A stretch of DNA of 64,000 nt from Arthrobacter sp. CAU 1506 (GCF_005047635.1 NZ_SUKC01000013.1:1-64000); one strand, 5' to 3'. Shown: positions 53,809 to 63,284, numbered from the stretch's first letter. Numbers and translations: made by a program. The notes: generated from the letters alone by a model not told the origin.

Positions 53809-54087
53809 GTGTCCGGAGCGGCCGAACAGCTCTCCCCGTTTGTCAGCGAACTGCTCCAGGCGCTGGAGATCGAGGACCTGCCGGTGGACATCGAGGCCGT
53901 GCTGGGGCTGGCCGGCGTGGCCGCACACAGCGTGGTCCGTCCCGCGGCGCCGCTGACCACGTTCGTGGTGGGCTACGCCGCCGGCTACGCGGCCGCCACC
54001 GGGCAGGCCACGCCGGAAGTGGCCATCCGCGCGGCTTCCCGGGTGGCCGACGAAGTTGCGCGCCGCCACGGCGCAGTGCAGGAGTGA
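53809..54087 (+). CDS. DUF6457 protein of the molybdenum cofactor operon
   Basis: 92 residues, predicted helical (LSPFVSELLQALEIEDLPVDIEAVLGLAG, AAPLTTFVVGYAAGYAAATG read in parts). DUF6457 proteins are found fused to or beside MobA in actinobacteria, which fits its place here. Function unknown, probably a partner of MobA. GTG 53809 with GGAGG 5 nt upstream; the stop overlaps the MoeA start by 4 bp. Confidence 0.85.
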   Translation: MSGAAEQLSPFVSELLQALEIEDLPVDIEAVLGLAGVAAHSVVRPAAPLTTFVVGYAAGYAAATGQATPEVAIRAASRVADEVARRHGAVQE

Positions 54088-55250
54088 GCGCCGGCCTCCG
54101 CTGGGAAGACGCCCGGGCCACCGCGTACGCGGCCGGCCAGGCGGCTTCGCTCCGGCCGGCCGCCGACGTTGAGCTGGCAGCCTGCGCCGGCCGCACGCTG
54201 GCCGCCGACCTTCCGGCGCTGCTGCCGGTTCCGCACTATGCCTCCTCCGCGATGGACGGCTGGGCCATTGCCGGCGCCGGGCCGTGGCAGCTGGTGCCGG
54301 CCGGCAGCCCGCTGCAACCCGGGCAGGCCGCCCCGGTGGTCACCGGGGGCCTGATCCCCGACGGCACGGACAGCGTGCTGCGCAGCGAATGCGGAACCGC
54401 GGGGACCCAGCGGCTGGACCTGTGCCCGGGAACGGCGGAGCGGGAATTCGCCGTCGGGCGGCACATCCGTCCGGCCGGCGAAGAGACCGCCGCCGGCGCC
54501 GTAGTGGTGGCCGCCGGCACCGTGCTGACCCCCGCGCATCTGGCCGTCGCCGCGGTCTGCGGCCACGATGCGCTTCCGGTGGCCGCGGTGCCGCGGGTGG
54601 CGCTGCTGCTCACCGGGGACGAAGTCGTCATCTCCGGGATCCCCGCGCCGGGCCGGGTGCGCGATACGTTCGGCCCCACCCTGCCGGCCATCATCGGCCG
54701 GTTCGGAGGCCAGATCGACGACAGCCGGCGGCTGCCCGACGACTTCGATGCCACCGCGGAGGCCATCGCCGGCTGCGGCGGCGACCTGGTCATCACCACC
54801 GGCGGGACCGGCACGTCTGCCGCCGACCATCTGCGCCGGGTGCTGGATGCCGCCGGCGCCACAATCCTGGTCCCTTCCATCCGGATGCGCCCGGGGCACC
54901 CGGCGTTGTTGGCCCGGCTGTCCGATGGGCGCCCGCTGGTTGGCCTGCCCGGGAACCCGCTGGCGGCCATGATGGCGCTGCTGACCCTGGCCGACCCGCT
55001 GCTGGCGGGCATGACGGGCCGCCGGCTGACAGCCCTGCGCACCGTGCGCGCCGGAACTGCCCTGCCGCCGCTGCATCACCAGGACCGGTTGGTGCCCTAC
55101 GGGACGGCTCCCGACGGCGGCGCCGTCCCCGCAGACCACATCGGCTCGGCCATGATGCGCGGACTGGCCGCTGCCGACGGCGTGATGGTGGTTCCGGCCG
55201 CCGGCGCCGACCCCGGCCAGCAATTGCCGGCCCTTGACCTGCCCTGGTGA
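54084..55250 (+). CDS. moeA: Molybdopterin molybdenumtransferase MoeA
   Basis: 388 residues. Marks: PHYASSAMDGWAIAG, LTGDEVVISG, TTGGTGTSAADHLRR and GLPGNPLAAMMALLTLADPLL. It inserts molybdate into adenylylated molybdopterin. Translation is coupled to DUF6457 by a GTGA overlap. The last 40 residues hold the domain IV end. It is followed by a 200-bp space before fdhD. Confidence 0.94.
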   Translation: MSAGLRWEDARATAYAAGQAASLRPAADVELAACAGRTLAADLPALLPVPHYASSAMDGWAIAGAGPWQLVPAGSPLQPGQAAPVVTGGLIPDGTDSVLRSECGTAGTQRLDLCPGTAEREFAVGRHIRPAGEETAAGAVVVAAGTVLTPAHLAVAAVCGHDALPVAAVPRVALLLTGDEVVISGIPAPGRVRDTFGPTLPAIIGRFGGQIDDSRRLPDDFDATAEAIAGCGGDLVITTGGTGTSAADHLRRVLDAAGATILVPSIRMRPGHPALLARLSDGRPLVGLPGNPLAAMMALLTLADPLLAGMTGRRLTALRTVRAGTALPPLHHQDRLVPYGTAPDGGAVPADHIGSAMMRGLAAADGVMVVPAAGADPGQQLPALDLPW

Positions 55251-55453
55251 TCCGGTGTGGCCGCAGCGTGATCCGGTATGGCCGGCAGCCTTGGTGGGCC
55301 CGGTCCGCCGCCGTGGTTGTCCAATCCGAGTCCCGTCTCGGGCGAACCGGGTCCTGATCCGGCGCCGGTGATCCATTCCGACGTCTCCCGACTCCGGGCG
55401 GCCCCGGCGCATGGCGTGGATTACGCTTGTAACAGGCAGTAGAGGAGAAGTAC

Positions 55454-56338
55454 ATGGGCCGCTTGACGCAGCGCCGGAAGGTGCTCAAACTCAGTCTGGA
55501 CGCGCCGCCGCGCCGCCGCGAGGACGTGCTGGCGGTGGAAGAGCCGCTGGAAATCCGGCTGGCCGGGCGCGCGTTCTCCATCACCATGCGCACCCCGGGC
55601 GACGATTTCGACCTGGTGGCCGGATTCCTGGTCTCCGAGGGCATCATCTGGTCGCCCGAACAGCTGCTCTCCATGCGCTTCTGCGCCGGCGAGGACGAGG
55701 ACGGCCGGCAGACCTTCAACGTGGTGGAGGCACAGCTGGCGCCCGGCGTGGCGCTGCCGGATCCCCGGCTGGACCGGCAAGTGGTCACCAGCAGTGCGTG
55801 CGGCATCTGCGGCACCGCCTCGATTGACGCGGTGACCAAGCGCTCCCGCTTCGGGCTGCATCACCACGACGGCGGCGCAGCCGCGGGCACGGACGTCACC
55901 GACGGTGGCGGCGAAGTGGCGCTGGACCTGCTGCTGCAGTTGCCGGACCGGCTGCGCGAGCAGCAGCAGGTCTTCGAACGCACCGGCGGCGTCCACGCGG
56001 CCGGACTGTTCAGCTTCGAGGGCGAACTGCTCTGCCTGCGCGAAGACGTGGGGCGCCACAACGCGGTGGACAAGGTGGTGGGCTGGGCCCTGCGCGAGGG
56101 GCGGCTGCCGCTGCGGAACACGGTGCTGCAGGTCTCCGGGAGGGCCTCCTTCGAGCTGGTCCAGAAGGCCTACCTGGCGGGAATCCCCGCCCTGTCGGCT
56201 GTCAGCGCGCCGTCCTCGCTCGCCGTCGAACTGGCGGAGAAAGTTGGACTGACGCTGGCCGGTTTCAGCCGCGGCCGCAGCGTCAACGTGTACGCCCACC
56301 CCGCACGGATTGGCACCGCCGTCGGCCATTTGGTGTGA
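55454..56338 (+). CDS. fdhD: Formate dehydrogenase accessory sulfurtransferase FdhD
   Basis: 294 residues. The C-x-x-C motif is SSACGICGTASID, with EPLEIRLAGRAFSITMRTPGDD and ALCLREDVGRHNAVDKVVG (here LLCLREDVGRHNAVDK). FdhD transfers sulfur to the molybdenum cofactor before insertion in formate dehydrogenase. AGGAGA 7 nt before ATG 55454. It is followed by the FdhF/YdeP-type gene 51 bp later, its likely client. Confidence 0.95.
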   Translation: MGRLTQRRKVLKLSLDAPPRRREDVLAVEEPLEIRLAGRAFSITMRTPGDDFDLVAGFLVSEGIIWSPEQLLSMRFCAGEDEDGRQTFNVVEAQLAPGVALPDPRLDRQVVTSSACGICGTASIDAVTKRSRFGLHHHDGGAAAGTDVTDGGGEVALDLLLQLPDRLREQQQVFERTGGVHAAGLFSFEGELLCLREDVGRHNAVDKVVGWALREGRLPLRNTVLQVSGRASFELVQKAYLAGIPALSAVSAPSSLAVELAEKVGLTLAGFSRGRSVNVYAHPARIGTAVGHLV

Positions 56339-56389
56339 GACCGGCTACGGCTGTCGAGAATTCCCTGTGAGCCGGGATACATTAGGGGC

Positions 56390-58699
56390 ATGACTCGCCC
56401 GGCACCTGTGAATGACATTGACGAAAGCACCCTGAAGGTCAAGGAACCGAAGAAGGCTGCCGCCGGTATTCCGGCAGTAAAGATTGCGCTGGAGCGCGGC
56501 ATCGAGCAGGCCGGCGTCGCGCGCACCGCCCGCTCACTGCTGCGGATCAACCAGCGCGGCGGCTTCGACTGCCCGGGCTGTGCCTGGCCGGAATCCATCA
56601 CCGGACCGCGCAAACCGGCCGAGTTCTGCGAAAACGGTGCCAAGGCCGTGGCCGAGGAAAACACCAAGCGCACCGTGACCCCGGAGTTCTGGGCACGGCA
56701 TTCCATTGCAGAGCTGGCCACCAAAACCGAGTACTGGCTGGGCCAGCAGGGCCGGATCACCGAGCCGGTGATCATCCGCGAGGGCGAGACGCACTATTCG
56801 CCGATCTCCTGGTCGGACGCGTTCAACCTCATCGGGGAACGGTTCCGTGCCACCACACCGGACCGTTGCGTCTTCTACACCTCGGGCCGCACCGCGAACG
56901 AAACCGCGTTCATGTACCAACTGTTCGCACGTTCGTTGGGCACCAACAACCTGCCGGACTGCTCCAACATGTGCCACGAATCCTCCGGCAGCGCGCTGAA
57001 CCCCACGATCGGCATCGGCAAGGGCACCGTGTCGCTGGAGGACATCCACCACTCAGAACTGATCTTCGTGGTGGGCCAGAACCCGGGCACGAACCACCCG
57101 CGCATGCTCTCAGCGCTCAAGGAATGCAAGGACAACGGCGGCACCATTGTGGCCGTCAATCCGCTGCCGGAAACCGGACTGATGGCGTTCAAGGACCCGC
57201 AGTCCGTGGACGGGCTGGTCCGCGGCGGCACCAAGCTCGCCGACGAGTTCCTGCAGATCAAGGTAGGCGGAGACCTGGCCCTGTTCCAGGCCCTCGGACA
57301 CCTGCTGCTGGAAGAGGAAGACCGTGCTCCCGGCACCGTGGTGGACAAGGCCTTCATCGAGGCAAACACCGACGGGTTCGAGGACTACGTCGCGGCCCGA
57401 CGCCACATTGACTGGATCGAGACCGAGAAGGCCACCGGGCTTTCCCGGCTGGACATCGCGAAGGTGGCCGGACTGCTGGCCAAGTCCAAGGCCACCATCA
57501 TCTGCTGGGCGCTGGGCCTGACCCAGCAGCCGCATTCGGTGGATACCCTGCGCGAAATCGTGAACCTGCTGCTGCTGCAGGGCAACTTCGGCAAGCCCGG
57601 CGCCGGTGCCTGCCCGGTCCGCGGCCACTCCAACGTGCAGGGCGACCGCACCATGGGCATCTGGGAAAAGCCCAAGGAATGGCTGCTGGCCGCGCTGGAC
57701 AAGGAATTCGGCATCACGTCCCCGCGCGAGCACGGCGTGGATTCCACCGAGGCGATCGACGCCTTCGCCGAGGGCAAGGTTGACGTCTTCGTGTCGATGG
57801 GCGGCAACTTCGCATTGGCGAACTCGGAGACCGAGGCGCTGGAAGCCGGGATGCAGAAGGCCGGGCTGACCGTGCATGTATCCACCAAGCCCAACCGGTC
57901 CCATGTGGTGCACGGCAAGACCTCGCTGATCCTGCCCACGCTGGGCCGCACGGACCGGGACGACAAGCACCCCAACGGCGCGCAGTTCCTCTCGGTGGAA
58001 GACTCCATGTCCGTCATCCGCTCCACCCAGGGCCGGCTGGAACCGGTCAGCGAGCACCTGCTGGCCGAGCCGGTGATCATTGCCCGGATGGCCCAGGCCA
58101 CCTTCGGCGACGACCATCCGGTGAACTGGCGGGCAATGGCCGAGGACTACGACGTTGTCCGCGACCACATCTCCCGCGTGCTGCCCGGCTTCGAGGACTT
58201 CAACACCCGGATCCGGAACAAGAGCGGCTTCGTGCTGCCGAACCCGCCGCGCGATACTCGGTCCTTCGCCACGGACATCGGCAAGGGCCGGTTCACGGTC
58301 AGCCCGCTGGAGTATCTGGAGGCGCCTGAGGGCCATCTGATCCTGCAGACCTTGCGCAGCCACGACCAGTACAACACCACGTTCTACGGGCTGGACGACC
58401 GCTACCGGGGCATCTCCAACGGCCGCCGGGTGGTCCTGGTAAATCCGGACGACCTGGCTGAACTGGGCTTCGCCGACCGTGACCTGGTGGACGTGATCAG
58501 CACGTTCAAGGGGACCGAGCGCCGCGCGGACGAGTTCCGGCTGGTGGCCTACCCGACGGCGCGGGGCTGTGCCGCCGCCTACTTCCCGGAAGCCAACGCG
58601 CTGGTCCACCGGGACCTGGTGGCCCGCGAGTCCAACACCCCCGGCTTCAAGGCGATGACGGTGCGCTTCATCCCGCACGAGGAGAAGCAGCTCAGCTGA
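56390..58699 (+). CDS. FdhF/YdeP-family molybdopterin oxidoreductase (formate dehydrogenase-like)
   Basis: 769 residues, monomeric type with no N-terminal ferredoxin extension. Cys61 and Cys64 (DCPGCAW) belong to the reduced Fe-S cluster region of the family; Cys195 in NMCHESSGSALNPTIG takes the place of the Mo-ligand Sec/Cys of FdhF. Molybdopterin-binding parts: FVVGQNPGTNHPRML, GACPVRGHSNVQGDRTMGI, and a C-terminal domain with DQYNTTFYGLDDRYRG. YdeP-type enzymes have no proven substrate; formate is suggested by fdhD. No electron-transfer subunit follows. ATG 56390. Confidence 0.87.
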   Translation: MTRPAPVNDIDESTLKVKEPKKAAAGIPAVKIALERGIEQAGVARTARSLLRINQRGGFDCPGCAWPESITGPRKPAEFCENGAKAVAEENTKRTVTPEFWARHSIAELATKTEYWLGQQGRITEPVIIREGETHYSPISWSDAFNLIGERFRATTPDRCVFYTSGRTANETAFMYQLFARSLGTNNLPDCSNMCHESSGSALNPTIGIGKGTVSLEDIHHSELIFVVGQNPGTNHPRMLSALKECKDNGGTIVAVNPLPETGLMAFKDPQSVDGLVRGGTKLADEFLQIKVGGDLALFQALGHLLLEEEDRAPGTVVDKAFIEANTDGFEDYVAARRHIDWIETEKATGLSRLDIAKVAGLLAKSKATIICWALGLTQQPHSVDTLREIVNLLLLQGNFGKPGAGACPVRGHSNVQGDRTMGIWEKPKEWLLAALDKEFGITSPREHGVDSTEAIDAFAEGKVDVFVSMGGNFALANSETEALEAGMQKAGLTVHVSTKPNRSHVVHGKTSLILPTLGRTDRDDKHPNGAQFLSVEDSMSVIRSTQGRLEPVSEHLLAEPVIIARMAQATFGDDHPVNWRAMAEDYDVVRDHISRVLPGFEDFNTRIRNKSGFVLPNPPRDTRSFATDIGKGRFTVSPLEYLEAPEGHLILQTLRSHDQYNTTFYGLDDRYRGISNGRRVVLVNPDDLAELGFADRDLVDVISTFKGTERRADEFRLVAYPTARGCAAAYFPEANALVHRDLVARESNTPGFKAMTVRFIPHEEKQLS

Positions 58700-58940
58700 C
58701 CTGCGTGGCCGGTGGTGGTCCGGTCGCTGGTGGCCTCCTCGCCGAGGTGTGGCCGTTGAGTGGTGGCGTGGCTGTTGAGTGGTTCCGCCGCTGGTGGCGT
58801 GGCTGCATAGTGGTTCCGCCGAGGTGGCCATTGTGGACCGGACCGCTGTGGCCGCCTGGCGGCCACAGCGGTCCCAGGTCAGGGGTTGGCGTCCAACTCC
58901 TCGGATACTGCCCCTGACCTCACGGCGAGGTCACCCTTTG

Positions 58941-58978
58941 GCGTCCAGATCACCGGTTATAGCAGGTGATCTGGACGC
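58941..58978 (+). terminator. 14-bp perfect hairpin after the oxidoreductase gene
   Basis: GCGTCCAGATCACC (58941-58954) and GGTGATCTGGACGC (58965-58978) surround a 10-nt loop. With the upstream dyad at 58876-58920 it could terminate the fdhD operon, although it lies 240 bp past the stop, so another function is possible. Confidence 0.5.
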
Positions 58979-59066
58979 TAATCCCTGAGCTCGACCAAGT
59001 CGGACTGCGGGCGCGGGTTCCAGGACCCGTGCGGCCAGGGAGCGTCTGGCAGCGAGTACGCAGCGG

Positions 59067-59122
59067 GCTGCCAGCGTCCGGCACGATCACACAGGCTGCC
59101 GGCGTCCGGCACGATCACACAG
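59067..59122. repeat. 28-bp direct repeat, two copies
   Basis: GCTGCC-n-GCGTCCGGCACGATCACACAG occurs at 59067-59094 and 59095-59122, with one changed base, and the start of a third copy follows. Confidence 0.85.
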
Positions 59123-59293
59123 GCTGCCGGCAGCCAGGGCCGCAGCGGGCGACTGGCTGCCGGCAGCCAGAACAGCCCCGGCTCAAGCGCGCCGTCAAGG
59201 ACAGATTCTGGCCGGGGAGCCACCGGCGGGAACAGTATGGTGCTCCGGAAGGTTCTAGGGTTGCAGTAGGACCATCAGCGTTAAGGAGCCATC

Positions 59294-61168
59294 ATGTCCA
59301 TGGAAGGTGCAGCCTGGAGTTCGCTCTACCGGCTTTCGCATTCGAAGGACCAGAAGTCGTTCTCCCGCGAAACCGTTCGCCGCACCTTTGCGTTTGCCGC
59401 GCCGTACAAGGCCAAGATCACCATCTTCGTGCTGCTCTCCGTGGTGACCGCCGCGCTGGCCGTTGCCACTCCAGTCCTCGCCGGCCGGGTAGTAGACGCG
59501 ATCGTCGCCAAGTCCGACGTCGAGCTGGTGGTCTGGCTGGCCGTGGTGATCGCACTGGTGGCCATCGCCGACGCCGGCCTCAGCATGGTGACCCGGTGGA
59601 TCTCCTCCGGTCTGGGCGAGGACATCATCCTGGATCTGCGCACCGCAGTGTTTGACCATGTGCAGAAGATGCCAATCGCCTTCTTCATGCGGACCCGCAC
59701 CGGCGCGCTGGTTAGTCGGTTGAACAACGATGTGATCGGTGCCCAGCGGGCCTTTGCCGGCACGCTTTCCGGCGTGGTCAGCAACGTGGTGGCACTGATC
59801 CTGACACTGATCGTCATGCTGAACACATCGTGGCAGGTCACGCTGCTGGCCGTGCTGATGCTGCCGGTGTTCCTGCTGCCGGCTCGCCGGATGGGCAGCC
59901 GCCTGGCGGACCTCCGGCGCGAGACCGCAAACCACAATTCCGCCATGAGCACGCAGATGACCGAACGGTTCTCCGCGCCCGGTGCCACGCTGGTCAAACT
60001 CTTCGGCCGCCCCGCCGATGAATCCCGGGAGTTCAAGGTGCGGGCGCAGCGCGTGCGCGACATCGGCATCAAGACGGCGGTAATGCAGTGGGTGTTCGTC
60101 ACCGCGCTGACCCTGGTGTCGGCGCTGGCGCTGGCCTTGGTCTATGGACTGGGCGGTTTCTACGCGATCATCGGCCAGCTGGATCCGGGCGATGTGGTGA
60201 CGCTGGCACTGCTGCTCACCCGCCTGTACGCGCCGCTGACCGCGCTGGCGAACGCCCGGGTGGAGATTTCCAGCGCGCTGGTCAGCTTTGAGCGGGTCTT
60301 CGAAGTCCTGGACCTCAAGCCGCTGATCACTGAGAAGGACGACGCCGGCACCGTCCCGCCGGGTCCTGTCTCCGTTGAATTCAAGGACGTGCGGTTCGCC
60401 TATCCGTCGGCCGACAAGGTGTCGCTGGCATCGCTGGAAGAGGTAGCGACGCTGGACGCCCGCGGCGGCGAGGAAGTGCTGCATGGCATCAGCTTCCGGG
60501 TGGAACCAGGCCAAACGTTGGCGCTGGTGGGTTCCTCGGGCGCCGGAAAGTCGACCATGGCCCAGCTCCTGGCCCGGCTGTACGACGTCGACTCCGGTGC
60601 CGTTGAGCTCTCCGGCACCGATGTCCGGGACCTGAGCTTCGAGGCCCTGCGCGGAACGATCGGGATGGTGACCCAGGACGGGCACCTGTTCCACGAGACC
60701 ATCCGCTCCAACCTGCTGTTGGCCCGGCCGGAAGCCAGCGATGCCGAGATCTGGGACGTGCTGCGCCGCGCCCGGCTGGAAGGACTGATCCAGTCACTGC
60801 CGGACGGCCTGGACACCATGGTGGGGGAGCGCGGCTATCGGCTCTCCGGCGGTGAGCGCCAGCGAATGACCATTGCACGGTTGCTGCTGGGCCATCCCCG
60901 CGTGGTCATCCTGGATGAGGCAACCGCAGCGCTGGACTCGACCAACGAAGCCGCGGTGCAGGCGGCGCTCACCGAGGCACTCGAGGGGCGCACCGCCGTC
61001 GTTATTGCCCACCGGCTCTCCACCGTGCGCTCCGCAGACCGCATCCTGGTGGTGGAAGGCGGCAACATCGTGGAGCAAGGCACGCACGCCCAACTGCTGG
61101 CGCTGGAAGGACGCTACGCTGAGCTCTATCGGACTCAGTTCCTCAGCGACGCCGCGGTGGCCAGCTGA
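59294..61168 (+). CDS. ABC exporter, fused membrane and ATPase domains
   Basis: 624 residues: six membrane helices (about 30-340) followed by an ATPase domain. Walker A is GSSGAGKST, the Q loop MVTQDGHLF, the signature LSGGERQR and Walker B VVILDEATAAL, with the H loop in VIAHRLSTV. All catalytic residues are intact. It functions as a homodimer or heterodimer; exporting lipids, peptides or drugs is typical of the type. AAGGAGC 5 nt before ATG 59294. Substrate unknown; no partner half-transporter is adjacent. Confidence 0.93.
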   Translation: MSMEGAAWSSLYRLSHSKDQKSFSRETVRRTFAFAAPYKAKITIFVLLSVVTAALAVATPVLAGRVVDAIVAKSDVELVVWLAVVIALVAIADAGLSMVTRWISSGLGEDIILDLRTAVFDHVQKMPIAFFMRTRTGALVSRLNNDVIGAQRAFAGTLSGVVSNVVALILTLIVMLNTSWQVTLLAVLMLPVFLLPARRMGSRLADLRRETANHNSAMSTQMTERFSAPGATLVKLFGRPADESREFKVRAQRVRDIGIKTAVMQWVFVTALTLVSALALALVYGLGGFYAIIGQLDPGDVVTLALLLTRLYAPLTALANARVEISSALVSFERVFEVLDLKPLITEKDDAGTVPPGPVSVEFKDVRFAYPSADKVSLASLEEVATLDARGGEEVLHGISFRVEPGQTLALVGSSGAGKSTMAQLLARLYDVDSGAVELSGTDVRDLSFEALRGTIGMVTQDGHLFHETIRSNLLLARPEASDAEIWDVLRRARLEGLIQSLPDGLDTMVGERGYRLSGGERQRMTIARLLLGHPRVVILDEATAALDSTNEAAVQAALTEALEGRTAVVIAHRLSTVRSADRILVVEGGNIVEQGTHAQLLALEGRYAELYRTQFLSDAAVAS

Positions 61169-61210
61169 CCCAAGTGGACTGAAGCGGTCCGCGCCGGCAC
61201 AACCGGCCGC

Positions 61211-61378
61211 TCCGCGATACCCGAGCGCTCCGCGTAACCCGCAGGGCCGACGGGAACACGGCACAACCGGCAGATCCGCGATACCCGAGCGCTCCGCGTA
61301 ACCCGCAGCGCCGCCAAAAAGCACACGGCACAACCGACCGCACCGCGTAACCCGCAGCGCCGCCAAAAAGCACACGGA
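61211..61378. repeat. 64-bp tandem repeat, about 2.5 copies
   Basis: TCCGCGATACCCGAGCGCTC starts at 61211 and at 61275, 64 bp on. The second unit's latter half (CGCGTAACCCGCAGCGCC then GCCAAAAAGCACACGG) recurs about 52 bp later, near 61344. It fills much of the 376-bp space between the ABC exporter and the ROK gene; the remainder shows no gene. Confidence 0.85.
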
Positions 61379-61544
61379 GATTCCCGCAGCACCGGCATAA
61401 CCGGCGCTCCCACAGCCCCGCGAAACCCACCGCGCCGCCGAACTGGAACGCTGGCAACCCTTCCGTGGCAAGCGTGTGCTCCGGCCGGTCAATGACTAGA
61501 GTTGCTGTGGGGTCCCCGGCGACAGATGAGCAGAAAGCGGTGCT

Positions 61545-62774
61545 ATGCAGCGAGGAACCAACCTGGGCCGCTTGGGCGGCTACAACCAGGCTGTGATCCT
61601 GGATGCCATCCGCCGCGCCCATGAGGGCATCGCCCGGGTCGAGTTGGTAGAGCGCACCGGACTGTCCCCGCAAACAATCTCCAACGTGGTGCGCCGGCTG
61701 GTGGACGAAGGCCTGGTGCGGGAAGACCGGAAAACGGTCAGCGGTCCAGGCAAACCGCGCACCGTGCTGCAGTTGGAAGTGTCCAGCCGGTTGGCCATCG
61801 GCATCCACCTTGACCCGGTGGTCATGACCCTGGTCATGCTCAATCTCGACGGCGAGGTGGTGGCCCGTGCCCGGCACGACAATCCCCGCGCCGGCCAGCC
61901 CGATGGCATGACGGCGGCGATGGCCGCCGCGGTCGAAGAGTTGATTGCAGCCTCGGGCATCGAGCGCCAGCGGATCCTCGGTATCGGGCTGGCTGCGCCG
62001 GGGCCGATCGATGCGGCGGAGGGCACGGTGGTGGACCCGCCGATGATGCGCGAGTGGACCTCGGTGCCGCTGCGCGAGCCGCTCAGCCGGCTGACGGGGC
62101 TGCCGGTGCTGATGGACAAGGACACGACGGCCGCGGCGGTAGCGGAGCTGTGGGCCAGCGGACGGCAGGAACCCGAGAACTTCGTCTTCGTGTATCTGGG
62201 CACCGGCTTGGGGGCCGGCGTGGTGCTGGACAGCGTGGTGCTGCGCGGTGCTTCCAGTAACATCGGCGAGATCGGCCATTTCCCGGTGGACGCGGAAGTG
62301 CCGCAGTGCGACTGCGGGAAACGCAACTGTGTGGGCATGGCGCTGAACTTCGACACCTTATTCCAGCAGGCCGTGGAGTCCGGTGTGTTTCCGCCCGACG
62401 CCGAACTGGGGGACCGGCACCAGGCCACCGAAAGGATCATCACGCTGTGCCGGATGGCCGTCGAAGGAGATTCGGCCGCCGCCGCCATCATCAACCGCGC
62501 TGCCCGATTGGTGGGCGGCACCGTGGCACAGCTGGTGAATGTCCTGGATGTAGACCGGGTGATCTTCGGCGGACCGTTGTGGATCGGGCTGGAGGACCTG
62601 GTGCTGCCAACGCTGCGCGAGGAGATTAATAGCCGCTTCGTCTCCCGGGCCATCCACGGAGTCGAGGTGGACTCTTCGTCGCTGGGATTCGAAGTGGGCG
62701 CCATCGGCGGCGCTTGTCTTGTCTTGGACGACGCGTTGTCGCCGAAGGCCAGCGGACTCCTGCTGGGCAGCTGA
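61545..62774 (+). CDS. ROK-family transcriptional regulator
   Basis: 409 residues. N-terminal winged helix (VILDAIRRAHEGIARVELVERTGLSPQTISNVVRRL, read in parts) then a ROK sugar-kinase-like domain: LGIGLAAPGPID, VYLGTGLGAG, the ROK zinc motif CDCGKRNCVG and GEIGHFPVD. Usually these sense a sugar or sugar phosphate and repress carbohydrate uptake genes. The catalytic Asp typical of ROK kinases is in MDKDTTAAA. Start ATG 61545. No sugar genes are nearby; the operator-like palindrome at 62868 is a candidate site. Confidence 0.9.
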   Translation: MQRGTNLGRLGGYNQAVILDAIRRAHEGIARVELVERTGLSPQTISNVVRRLVDEGLVREDRKTVSGPGKPRTVLQLEVSSRLAIGIHLDPVVMTLVMLNLDGEVVARARHDNPRAGQPDGMTAAMAAAVEELIAASGIERQRILGIGLAAPGPIDAAEGTVVDPPMMREWTSVPLREPLSRLTGLPVLMDKDTTAAAVAELWASGRQEPENFVFVYLGTGLGAGVVLDSVVLRGASSNIGEIGHFPVDAEVPQCDCGKRNCVGMALNFDTLFQQAVESGVFPPDAELGDRHQATERIITLCRMAVEGDSAAAAIINRAARLVGGTVAQLVNVLDVDRVIFGGPLWIGLEDLVLPTLREEINSRFVSRAIHGVEVDSSSLGFEVGAIGGACLVLDDALSPKASGLLLGS

Positions 62775-63284
62775 ACCGCAGGGCACTACCACGCTCCGCT
62801 GCACTTACTGTATTTTTCGTCATATTCCTTGACTTTGGGTCCTGCCCTGCCGTTCAGCTTGCTTTATTAAATCCAATCGATTTAGATATGTAGTGACGGC
62901 AGTGCCTGGAGTACTCACACTCTGGGATATGAACGGTCCCGGAGCGACTTAGGTGCTTCAGGGGAACGGCGCGGCCGTCAGCCAATGAGTGGCAGGAAGA
63001 TGCCGCTGGCTCCGGCGAACGGGAAGATGCCGGAACCGGCGGTCCCTAGCTGACAGGGGGACTCCTGCCCACTCCGGTGGAAATGCACTACCTCAGGCCA
63101 CCGTCTGTGCATCCGTGGGGGGTTGCACAGGCGGGGGCCTGTTTCCGTTTAATCAGCCTGGTTTATTACCCGGGCTGGCCAGACACGCCGGCGCGGTACA
63201 CATTGGGGCGAGGTGGCAGTAGCGTGCGCAGGGCCGTTCGGAGGCGTGGCTCGCACACTCGCAGTACATGCGGATCATATTCAG
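62775..63284. other. 510-bp gene-free stretch with an AT-rich operator-like core
   Basis: No gene can be supported. The first 120 bp are unusually AT-rich for this genome and contain TTGACT at 62829-62834 and the palindrome at 62868-62884. The rest is GC-rich, with weak dyads; a 44-codon leftward frame at 62978-63112 has no ribosome site. The stretch ends at the 3' side of the tRNA gene. Confidence 0.6.
62868..62884. promoter_or_regulatory. Operator-like palindrome
   Basis: TAAATC-CAATC-GATTTA is a perfect 6-bp inverted repeat with a 5-bp centre, like operators of ROK and LacI-type sugar regulators. It sits 94 bp after the ROK gene stop, in an AT-rich pocket with a possible promoter, but no gene follows it before the tRNA. 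Confidence 0.5.

Larger units (their letters stand above)
58700..59293. other. Gene-free stretch with hairpins and repeats
   Basis: No credible gene. 58705-58860 has degenerate GTGGTGGCGTGGCTG-like repeats. Then AGGTCAGGGG (58876-58885) pairs with CCCCTGACCT (58911-58920), and a 14-bp perfect hairpin has arms at 58941-58954 and 58965-58978. Further on is a 28-bp tandem repeat (59067-59122). The ABC transporter promoter is expected near 59230-59290. Confidence 0.75.

Noticed and set aside
57110-58831. Long open frame antisense to the FdhF/YdeP gene
   Set aside because: The + strand protein is clearly conserved; the antisense frame has no recognisable domain.
62985-63080. Possible riboswitch (SAM-IV-like ATGAGTGGCAG piece)
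   Set aside because: Only one short block fits; the remaining conserved parts are absent and no gene follows.
62978-63112. 44-codon leftward open frame with a hydrophobic Gly/Phe-rich end
   Set aside because: No ribosome binding site and no known family; kept only as a note because the end looks non-random.
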